Below are positions 1-8,802 of a DNA stretch of 19,333 bases, piece after piece. Source of the DNA: Zancudomyces culisetae (taxonomy: Eukaryota > Kickxellomycota > Harpellomycetes > Harpellales > Legeriomycetaceae); assembly GCA_001969505.1 (NCBI GenBank), contig LSSK01000650.1, forward strand, positions 1 to 19,333. Reading direction: 5' to 3'. The notes under the pieces are model-generated. The model had not been told where the DNA came from, did not search any database, and was given only the letters and a program-made list of their open reading frames with translations. Position 1 is the stretch's first letter. Every line of letters begins with the position of its first letter. The translations under genes were made by a program, and so were the position numbers.

Positions 1-1
1 T

Positions 2-1078
2 CCCGAAGCCACCATCATCGAGTCCAAGCTGGTCAAGTCGAGAGGCGCCGAAGCCTCAGCCATTGTTACCCGCGGAACACTCTCCACTGGTAGCATCCTA
101 GTTGCTGGCAAAACGTGGTGTAAAGTACGCAGCATGACTGACGAGCATGGCGCCCCCGTCAAACACGCCACTCCTGGCCATCCTGTCTTGATTACTGGCT
201 GGAAGGATCTGCCAATTGTCGGTTCTGTGGCTCTGGGCGTTCCTTCCGAAGCAAAGGCCAAAGCTGTCATTGAATTCAGACATCGCAATGCCTACAATAT
301 TGCCACTTTGCAGGCTGCTGACCAGTTCAATAAATCCAGAGCTCTTCAACTCGTCGACTCTTCCAACTCCAACTCCAACTCCACTTCCAACTCCAATCTT
401 TTGCCTCTTAAAGCTCCTAAAATCCTTAGTTTGCTTATCAGAACCGATGTCTCTGGTACTCTTGAGGCTCTTGTCAATGCTTTATCTCTTCTTCCACAAA
501 CCAAAGTCAAAATCGATTTTGTTCATACTGCTGTTGGTGCTGTTACTGACAACGATGTTCAGCTGGCTGCTACTTGTCCCAATCCTATCATCATTGCTTA
601 TGGTGTCAAACCTGAAAAATCTTCTGTTGCTCAAAAGGCTAAAAATGTCAATGTACCCATCCTAGCCAACAAAATCATCTATCATCTTATAGACCAAGTC
701 AAGGCTCACATGCTTACTATGCTCGATCCTGTCTATGAACAAAAGCCTTGTGGGGAAGCTACTGTCCTTCAAGTCTTCCAAATCGGTAATCCAAATAACC
801 GTACTGTCATTGCCGGCTGCCGTGTCACTTCTGGTGTTATCGAAAAATCAAAACCTGTAAATATTATTCCCTCCCTCAACTCATCATCATCATCATCATC
901 TACTACTCCATCTCATAAGTCTTTGTCTATTTCTTCACTTAAACAACTTAAAAAAGACATTGAAAAGGCTGCAAATGGTGTAGAGTGTGGAATTGGTCTA
1001 AATGATTTTACTGACTTTAATGTTGGTGATACTATCCAGTCTTATGAATTGGTAAAAGTTGAACAGACCCTTGATTAA
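2..1078 (+). CDS. IFM1: Mitochondrial translation initiation factor IF-2, C-terminal part (5' partial)
   Basis: The open frame runs in from the left edge, so the N-terminus and the GTPase (G) domain lie outside the window; 358 residues are visible. They begin in the domain II beta-barrel, with RGTLSTGSILVAGKTW and then GWKDLPIVGSVAL, which match the IF-2 'RGTLKKGDILVAG...GWKDLP' block. The IF-2 C1 domain (LIRTDVSGTLEAL... through VPILANKIIYHLIDQVK) and a C2 beta-barrel (GEATVLQVFQ...VIAGCRVTSGVI) follow, ending at TAA 1076-1078. In the family, this protein places formyl-Met-tRNA on the mitochondrial small subunit. Mitochondrial rather than bacterial origin is inferred from the nuclear, eukaryotic neighbourhood. 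Two low-complexity inserts, an Asn-Ser repeat at about 358-402 and a Ser run at about 880-908, interrupt the family pattern and resemble the inserts in the next gene. No intron is needed in the visible part. Confidence 0.93.
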   Translation, partial: PEATIIESKLVKSRGAEASAIVTRGTLSTGSILVAGKTWCKVRSMTDEHGAPVKHATPGHPVLITGWKDLPIVGSVALGVPSEAKAKAVIEFRHRNAYNIATLQAADQFNKSRALQLVDSSNSNSNSTSNSNLLPLKAPKILSLLIRTDVSGTLEALVNALSLLPQTKVKIDFVHTAVGAVTDNDVQLAATCPNPIIIAYGVKPEKSSVAQKAKNVNVPILANKIIYHLIDQVKAHMLTMLDPVYEQKPCGEATVLQVFQIGNPNNRTVIAGCRVTSGVIEKSKPVNIIPSLNSSSSSSSTTPSHKSLSISSLKQLKKDIEKAANGVECGIGLNDFTDFNVGDTIQSYELVKVEQTLD

Positions 1079-1330
1079 ATTATTTATATCTCTATTTCCC
1101 TTTTTATATGCTATAATTTGAGTAAAACAAAAATTATATACGAATACCTTTTTTTATATATATATTTTTTTTTACGAGTTTTATAGGTTTTGATTCGATT
1201 AGTTTTTAGTTTTATTTGTTTTTGTTTATTTTCCATTTCCTTTTTATAATTGATTAATTTCAATTCTAAAATTGTACTATTATACTTTTAATCAATAAAT
1301 ATATCATATCCATTTTCTCAAAAATATATT
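1079..1330 (+). promoter_or_regulatory. IF-2 3' flank and FANCD2 promoter region
   Basis: This is a 252-bp, very AT-rich spacer between two genes on the same strand. It contains T-rich tracts (about 1149-1173) and an AATAAA at 1294-1299. The AATAAA is a possible polyadenylation signal for IF-2, although it lies only about 30 bp before the FANCD2 ATG. No distinct TATA element stands out from the general AT richness. Confidence 0.4.
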
Positions 1331-4300
1331 ATGGCTCTAGACTTTATTAACCTCTTAGACTCGTTTGGTATTAAAGTTATTTCCGAAACTGAAACCGAAA
1401 CCGAACCAGAAAATACTCACGACACAAATGTATATAACAATCAACAAAACAACAACAAGAAGAATCATTCAATCAAACTTTTGGGAAATCTAACTACGAC
1501 AATCAACAAGATTCGTTCCTCGATATCTACAAACAAATCCCAACAGTCAACTCTAGTCTCGCTATTTCGTGACTTTACCAGTAGTACCCAAGAAAATTTA
1601 GAGTTGGTAATTGACCAAATTGAAGTATCCAGGTAATTTCCTTTATTAATATTAATCACTTTTATTAAAAACTTGAGTACTTTTGATACAATTACATTTG
1701 ATCTTCTAGTGAACATAATGAGCTTGACCAGTCAGTATTATATCCTGGATACTTGAACAAAATCAATATTTTCAAAATTCTGACCACTATTGAAGATATC
1801 CAGCCTGACATTCTCGAAGTATTTCTCGAAAAAATCCCCGAATATGCCGATTTTGAAGGGTAAGTCACATCCCCTCCCCTCCGCTACTCTTTCTTATCAC
1901 TTTTATTCATATTATATAAATATAAGTATAAATTATATACATAAATAGTCATAATGTACAAAATATGGCAAAACGAATACTTGAACAGCTTAGGTGGATA
2001 GAGTATATTGTAGATGGTCAAAGATTATGCAGTAAATACATTGAGGTAACAAGAAAAAAATTTTTTTTTTGGTTTTATCACTTTTTACCAATTCCAATTC
2101 CAATTCCAATTCCAATTCCAATTCCAATTCCAATTCCAATTCCAATTCCAATTTCAATGTAAAACTAATATTATGATTGTCATTTAATAGATTCTAGAAA
2201 TAGTTCCACCAAATATACAAAAAGAAATGCTTTCGATACTTGCTGAACTTATCAACGATAGTGAACATGATACAGTTTCGATACAGCTTGTAACCATGCT
2301 TGAAAATAACGAGAGCTCTGAACTGATTTTACCGATTTTAGATGCCCTAAGCAGTATTACATGTAACAGCGATGGTGGTGGTAATGGTGGTAGTGGTAGT
2401 GGTAGTGGTAGTGGTATCTTGAGAACGGCACAAAATATTGTAATGGATAAAATATTACGAGCAGCACGGCCCATAGATATTCCAGCTTTGATTGGATTTT
2501 TGATTACATCCTGTACAGATATTCGAGAAAGAGAGCGAGATATTAGTACTGAAAGGGTAGTACGAAGCATTAGAACGGGTATTTGTGGAGTCTTTGTGAA
2601 TACCAACACTAATGGACACATTAGTGAATCACAAAAACAAATGCCAGAATTAGAATTAGAATCAGAATTAGAACAAGAAAAGGAAATGATTATCGAATCA
2701 ATCAAAAAGGGAATAAGCAACAACAAAAGTGTTCCAAAACAATGGATAAAACTTGTACTGAACGAACCCGATATCCAAAACAAACTAGACAAGATTGATC
2801 TAATTGCTATGATTGTGATTTACGGAAGCAACCACCGAGCGAATAAAAAGGCTGCGGGACGAGCAATCCAGCACATCATTGATAAATACCACAACAACCG
2901 ATCTGTATCTATTTCGGTATTGGCAGATTCGGTTGGAAGCAAAGTATGCCAGGTTTTGTGTAAAGAAATTATGGAACTGAGTAGTAAAAGTATCTTGAAA
3001 GATACAGTGTGGCTAGAACGAGTATTTGAGAGAGGTGGTGAATATGAAAAACAACAAATAGTAGTATTAATAACATCACTTATTGGCAATGGTGGAAGTA
3101 GTAGTAGTGGTAGTATTAGTAGTAGTGTTAGTAGTAGTGTTAGTAGTATTAGTAGTAGTAGTAGTAATGGAGGTGGAGGTGAAAAGTCTGTACAAGTATT
3201 ACAGGTTAGATTTGCTACACAACTTTTGTTCAATTTGGCCATACAACAACCAGTATCGCTTTGTCGATATGCACAAATTATAAAGGCAATGTTGGATTAT
3301 ATAGACAATATGGCGACTAATCAAACTCAAACTCAAACTCAAACTCAAAACCAGTTAGATTTACAAGGTCACAAATCAAAGCCAAGGCAAAAAGGTGTTA
3401 TTCCTGGTAATAAAAATAACAATAACAGTAACAATAACCGCATGAATGAGTTTTATAATGTTACAATGGACGAAAACGCAGTTAACAATATGCGGCGAGT
3501 ATTCGAAGCTCTGGCAATACTTCGACAACACAACGAAGCATTTGGCGAGGAGATGCAAATATACATTCGCAAACAGTTGGTCAGTTCCTCAGCTGTATAC
3601 AACCGGGCAGGGATTTTGGGTGCAGTATCCATGATCAAATATCTATCCATTAGCCAACTTCCTGGATCACATTTGTTGTCATTGTCATCATCGTCGTATT
3701 TTCCTGCAACTTCAAGTCTTGCACCAACTACGGCAAACATCGCAAATAAAAATAAACATATTAGAGAAGCTGTGGATATTTTACAGGGTTTGATTGATGC
3801 AGGTCGTCATCGTAGTTATAGGTATCTAACCATGGCTTACGACGAGTTGGCCAATATGATTAGTAGCGTCACAAATGAGCATAATGCTAATTCTAATTCT
3901 AATTCTAATTCTAATGCTAATGCTAACGATGAAGGTAGCGATGGCGATGGAGATGGTATGGATCCAGCTAATAAACGCGTGGTGTTGTGGCTGAATGAAA
4001 ATGTTGCCAGTCAGTTTGCCGAAGCCTTTTTGGCCGAAAAGCCAGATTCTGATAATTCCGAAAACTGTAACAATAATGGTGGTAGTGGTAGTGATAGTGG
4101 TATTGGTAGTGGAGATAGAGGTGGAGAGAACGAGGATGTAGAGGAAATAAGCTTTGAAATAAGCCCAGACTCAAATGTAATTATTGATCTAAATAAATTA
4201 TTGTCAAATCCCAACGCAATACAAGAAGCATTGGTGATGGGAAGTGGTCAACAGCCTCAGTCTCAGTTTCAGTCTCAGCCTCAGACTGATTCCAAGGGAT

Positions 4301-6693
4301 TCGAAAATACTCGTACTTTAAAACACCAAAATAACCAAAATAACCAAATTAATCAACAGCACCCAATAATCTGTATGTGTTCCCTCTTCAATCTCATGCA
4401 GAGCTGCGAACGCTCTCTCAACGGCGATTTATCTGAAATCGATGCTGTCTTGACTTGTGGGTTGCGCTACGACCATTCGGACTCGACTTCGCTGTTTATA
4501 GTCGCTAGCTGGTTCCGCGAACTAATCAACGCATTTATTGAGGAACCCTTTACATTATCCTCAAATTCAAATACCCACCAAAATGGCAGGAGTCATAGCC
4601 AGAACATGGACAGTGATGATCAGTCATTTGTGCTGGGTGGTTATCTCGTCAGCAGACTCAATCAATTGGCCATAGTAGAATCCGCATTTCTGTCAGCATC
4701 TTCTCGTTCTGGCCGGAATGGCTATTCGTCCAGTAAATCCCTCTCCACTTCGCTGAACCATCCTGCCTTTGATGGAAAGAAGAGGTTGAATGTCAAAGCT
4801 TTTAGTTTCTTGCTGGACGATAGACTTGACCAGCTGGGTGTTAATTTACTAGTAAACGAATTAAGCTCGTTGTTTTTATCCCCAGTCGCACTGAATACAT
4901 TATTGACATTTGAAAACGATAAAGGTGATACTGTTGGCATTGATCATGATCAGATTATTTCTGGGCTTGTATACCAGTTTATAAACATTCAAAATATGCA
5001 AAAACAAGTCGCTAGCACCAACACCAACACCAAAACCAATAAAGATATAGGATGTGGCGGAAATACCCTGGTGATTATCCTGGATTTGTTGATACGAATG
5101 TTTAGACTTGATGATGTTATAAAAGACACTATCGTCACTACGTTTACAAGTATTTACGCACAAAATATATCCAATGATAGTGGCAACCAAAAGGAATCAA
5201 GTGTAGATAGGGTGGCCAAGTTTTTTGATATATTCACCACATCAGTTATCCCCAAATTCAAAGATGCAATAAATGTGAATGGCCGAAATACCAGCAGTCA
5301 GGCAATAATCACCAGCATTGTTTTATTGAATGAGGTATCCACACACTACAACTCTACACATTCTAGAAATGGAAACCACCTGTATTCCAACAGAAAATTG
5401 TTGGATGGTTTTAGCATTCAAACTGGGAAACTGGCACGCAGGGTTCTTCGCGACCCAACACTCAAAATCAGTTTCAACAGCCTTACTTTACCCAATTTCA
5501 ATGTTGACAAAAGGTCCGGTTTGAGCAATACATCCAAGAACGATTTGGAGCTTTTATTATCATTATACTTTGACAACCACGCCAATTTGACCACAAGTGT
5601 CCAGAGTATTTTGGGTTTTACCGAACATTCATTATCGCTTTTCCCCAACAACAATGATGACCAACAAAGTGGCTGTGAGTCTGACCTTGGACTAGAACTA
5701 GAGCTAGAGCTTGAACCTGGAGTTGGGTTTGGGCATCTCTTGACTGATTCTTCAATCCAAATTGTTTTTAATACACTGTTGACTTGTTTACATAAATGTT
5801 TAGTACTTTTGGTTTCTACAAGCCAAAGACGTTCCTCCTCAATTTCCTCTACATTTTCAACGAAAGCAAGTATTTCCGGCAAATCACTACACAATAATTA
5901 TGACAATCAAAATGAAAATGATGAAAATGATGAAAATGATGACGGTGACGGTGACGGTGACGGTGAGGATGATGACCAACGTCTCCTATCAAATCTGCAA
6001 CTTATTTTCAAAACATTCCATGCAATCTTGCTGCAATCGCGATCGTTATCTGCATATGACAACGTTTTATACTACACACTAAAACAGTCGTACCCTATTC
6101 TTCAAACCATTGCCAAATCCATTCTACCATTCAACATTGCCTACCTCTTTGCAAACGACAAAACAAGACACTCATTGTTTTTTGGTACTGAAACCAACAG
6201 CCGAGATACCAGCCATTCGATTTTGTATTTTTTGCAGAAATCTACCCGAACTTTACACATTATTTGTAATCACGTCAAAGCCAACAAACCCAATTCAAGA
6301 CTATCTTCTGGTTCGAAATCCAAGTCCAAATCCAAATCTACATCCAAATCTAAATCTAAACCAAGCTCTTCTTCCAAAAGTTGCACTTCATTTGTACCCA
6401 ACGTCAAAAAAACCCTCGAACTGATCGTCCTTAAAGTCAAAGAAATTGTTGGTATGAACAATGACTTTGAGATGTTTGAGCTGGGTTCGTTAAAGACTCG
6501 TGCAATTAATGGCGACTTTGTTTCTTCACAGTTTCCAAAAGACGAACCATCCAGTGAGGGTGAGGAGAGTATCAACAGTCTTAGTCAGAACAGTGCCATT
6601 GATTCTGGTAACAATAGTGAAAATGGTGAGGATGATATTGATGATGATGATGATAATGATAGTTATTCTCGTAAAAAGGCTCGTCGTTACTAA
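1331..6693 (+). CDS. FANCD2: Fanconi anemia group D2 (FANCD2) orthologue, four exons
   Basis: The model is join(1331..1632, 1710..1859, 1949..2045, 2191..6693): three GT-AG introns of 77, 89 and 145 bp with coherent phase, giving 1683 residues (human 1451). FANCD2 is the partner of FANCI in the clamp that is monoubiquitinated and locked on DNA during interstrand crosslink repair in the nucleus. Blocks match the family along its length: YPGYLNKINIFKIL (from residue 112), IVDGQRL...EIVPPNIQKEML across intron 3, YIRKQL...GILGAV (about 640-660), YDELANMI, NGDLSEIDAVL, WFRELINAF (from 957) and KKTLELIVLKVKE (from about 1589). The tail is acidic (about nt 6625-6660) and ends in a basic KKARRY. Extra length comes from low-complexity inserts rich in Gly/Ser, Gln/Thr, Asn/Ser, Glu/Leu, Asp/Gly and Ser/Lys. 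The residue aligned with the animal ubiquitination lysine is Asn654 (aac 3601-3603). Family assignment is firm; activity at that site is questionable. Confidence 0.95.
2088..2153 (+). repeat. (CCAATT)11 hexanucleotide microsatellite in FANCD2 intron 3
   Basis: Eleven perfect copies of CCAATT, 66 bp, sit inside the 145-bp third intron of FANCD2 (2046-2190). Read through in the exon frame, they would encode alternating Pro-Ile followed by a stop at about 2160. The flanking exons join into an uninterrupted family match (SKYIE|ILEIVPP), so the repeat is intronic and not coding. Confidence 0.97.
3085..3183 (+). repeat. Ser/Gly codon repeat inside FANCD2
   Basis: An imperfect AGT/GGT trinucleotide tract encodes about 30 consecutive residues, mainly Ser with Gly, Val and Ile, within the FANCD2 coding sequence. 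The animal protein has no corresponding run as I recall it. Similar in-frame tracts lie at about 2371-2415 (Gly-Ser), 3322-3350 (Gln-Thr), 3886-3926 (Asn-Ser/Ala), 5908-5977 (Asp-rich) and 6313-6380 (Ser-Lys). Confidence 0.9.
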
Positions 6694-6867
6694 GAATTGG
6701 CCATTTTCTGTATGTTCGCGTGTCTGTGTTTGTGTCTGTGTATGTTTTTTTTATTTTATTAGATTTTTTTGGCATGTCTATATTTTCCTTTTCCACTACT
6801 TTTAATCAAAATATTAAAACATGACTAATAAAAAACACAACATAAATAAATAAATAAATAATTCATA
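6694..6867. terminator. Convergent 3' ends of FANCD2 (+) and the TBC gene (-)
   Basis: This 174-bp spacer holds a GT-rich stretch just after the FANCD2 stop (about 6715-6744) and an AATAAA at 6827-6832, a good candidate FANCD2 polyadenylation signal. An (AAAT)n tetranucleotide run lies at about 6844-6860. TTTATT at 6750-6755 and 6755-6760 reads as AATAAA on the minus strand and could serve the TBC transcript, so the two 3' UTRs may overlap. Confidence 0.5.
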
Positions 6868-8106
6868 TTAATTATACAAACATTTAAGCGTATACGCTTC
6901 CGACAACAACGTCACCAAGTCATTATCATCCCAGTCCAAACACGGCGCATTCTGCAAAAACAGCACAATCTCTTGGAAATCCATCCTTATCAACTGACTC
7001 GAAAACCGCAACAACAACGACGCACAAGTACACAACAACAACGATGAAAATCCGTCTGGCTCCGATAAATATGTATCCCAAACCCTCACTATTCCAGGCA
7101 TTGTAAACTCTCGAGCCAGCAAACAGTTAAACCACCGGAACGAAAACTGCACAAACTCTACTTGCTCTCGCTGCAAATGTGTATACAGCTGTGGGTTTAC
7201 CTTTGATATCAATTCCTTCAGCTTGATTATCTGTCGCTGGATTCCAGGCTGCGAATGCGTATACATATCTTGTACCTGGTCGATCAAGTTTGTCAGACAC
7301 CAATAACTATCTGCCTCCACTATCACGAATACACTCTCGTCCAGCTTCTCCAAATCCCCAAATCCTATATTTTCAAAGTCACATCCAACAAACGTCGTTA
7401 TAAACACCGCATAGAATATCGCTGCCAAGTCATTCATTCCTTGTACATATCCACTAGCTGGATGTCTACTCGCCCAACAATACAACACCCTTGCTAAGCC
7501 CTATTTTTTTATTTCCATTTTCCATTGTTACATATACGTATTTTGCACAAAAATCACCAATCTTTTTACTTGCCTTTTGAACCTTTTCGTACCGAAATAA
7601 ATCCATATTGAAGATCGTGCGAGGAATGTCTATTGATATCTGATGCCACATAACTGGATCCAATGCCTCTTCTCCTTTATCAAACGTTTTTTCCACATAT
7701 ATCTCATACTCCTTTCGTTTTCTGTTTATTGTTGCCTCTCTTCGATTGACATTTGCAGGCATATATCCCTATATTATTTTCCAACCAGTTTATTTCAGTA
7801 TTTTTTTTGTGTTACAACGCATACTCCCCCCTCCCCCTCCCCCCTTTACCCTATTTTTGTCAAATATTAAAGTCAAGCATAGTGCTTTCTTACCATCAAT
7901 ATCTTCCACGCTGTATCTCTAAACTCTGCCGGTATTCCTCCCCATGTGGCTTTTTGTAGTTTCTCTACAATATTATTAGATATTCTTTTTTTATTAGACA
8001 CCTTATTCTTTACTATATTATGTTTAAAGCTAAATAGATTACCTATGTCTACATTGGTCGTATTCAGTATTGTTTTGATCTTGCTGTATTTTGTACTACT
8101 GGTCAT
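6868..8106 (-). CDS. TBC-domain Rab GTPase-activating protein, TBC1D22/Gyp1 type
   Basis: The core model is complement(join(6868..7500, 7574..7768, 7894..8106)), 346 residues from the first in-frame ATG at 8106. TBC proteins stimulate GTP hydrolysis by Rab GTPases; Gyp1 and TBC1D22 act in Golgi/endosomal traffic. Family marks, in order: ATWGGIPAEFRDTAWKIL, GYMPANVNRR, IDIPRT carrying the catalytic Arg (about residue 121), RHPASGYVQGMNDL with the catalytic Gln (about 156), EADSYWC, and RVWDTYLSEPDGF...LFLQNAP. The intron at 7769-7893 is GTAAGA...ATAG. The intron at 7501-7573 uses a GC donor (AAAAG|GCAAGT) and gives VQKGLARVLYCWA, which fits Gyp1 (VQNSLQRILYLWA) without a gap. The 5' end is unsettled: the frame stays open to a TAG at 8326-8328 without another ATG, and a phase-compatible splice could join it to the small gene upstream. 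The TBC assignment is firm; the N-terminus is not. Confidence 0.9.
7826..7851 (-). other. G-quadruplex-type motif in a TBC-gene intron (sense strand)
   Basis: On the + strand this reads as runs of 6, 5, 6 and 3 cytosines separated by T, T and TTTA. On the minus strand, which is the sense strand of the TBC gene, that makes four G-tracts of at least three with loops of 4, 1 and 1, meeting the usual G4 pattern. It lies inside the 125-bp intron 7769-7893, so it would also be present in the unspliced RNA. Confidence 0.75.
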
Positions 8107-8380
8107 CTGACCTGAACCATATTTGTACCCCTTGTTTTTTCCCCCTATTTTCTCTCCTACATGACTTTCGCTACTGGAAAACACCTCTGCCTCTATTTTT
8201 CCACTACTCGATCCTTCTTCGTACACTTGACTCTTTTCTGTAGATTCCTTCTCGTCTTTATTTTGTATCCTGCTTTCTCTTTCTTCGCTTCTTTTTCTAT
8301 TTATATGTATTCGCGCATTTCGTGTCTAAATTCCCACTTTCATATGAAAAGTAAAGCAAAATAAATAAATAATAAAGACA

Positions 8381-8678
8381 TCACGTTGCTCCATACTTGT
8401 ATTTTGCCGCTTTGTCTGGAATTAAAAGTAGCCCTGGTTCCATTTTTGCAGGTCCCGTATCCTTGTGGATTCTCCGACCACCAATCTCTGCTTCAATCCT
8501 ATTTACATTTGATTTATCCATCCATCCATACAATTTTAATATACAAAGTATTTCTCTAGCTTAAATAATACTACTTTTTTAATTTAACCTTTTAGCTGTT
8601 GGTGTATTTGACTTACCTGAATAGCGGCCATTTGGGCTTACTTTTCCAAAAAAGGGGTTTATTTACGGATTCCGCCAT
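8381..8678 (-). CDS. Small predicted protein of 78 residues, two exons, function unknown
   Basis: The model is complement(join(8381..8555, 8617..8678)). The first in-frame ATG is at 8678, with an in-frame stop just upstream. Exon 1 ends at a consensus donor (CAG|GTAAGT), and a 61-bp intron ends in GCTAG with matching phase (AG + A = Arg). The product starts MAESVNKPLFWKSKPKWPLF and ends ...PDKAAKYKYGAT before TGA. It is basic, rich in Trp, Lys and Pro, and has at most one weakly hydrophobic stretch (about residues 19-31). I do not recognise the family. Two alternatives remain. It could be the 5' part of the TBC gene, through a donor at 8396 (GTATGG) and an acceptor ending at 8297, which is phase-compatible. 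Or the region could be coded on the + strand, where a TPR-like frame overlaps it. Confidence 0.45.
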
Positions 8679-8802
8679 TTCATTTTATCAAGCGTACCAG
8701 CTATCCGCAGAGTATTTTACTAATATATCTTGTCCTTCTTTACTTTTTATTTTAGTGTTTACAAGCTTTACGTTTTTATACAGGCAAGTAGCTAGGCCAT
8801 GA

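Noticed and set aside
1965-2162. Open frame ending in a Pro-Ile repeat
   Set aside because: Its first part is FANCD2 exon 3; the Pro-Ile part is the translation of the CCAATT repeat in intron 3. The family match resumes only after splicing at 2190/2191.
2184-2792. Long minus-strand frame opposite FANCD2, and several similar ones up to 6575
   Set aside because: They are antisense shadows of the FANCD2 exon, made mostly of Leu/Ser/Pro runs opposite its repeats.
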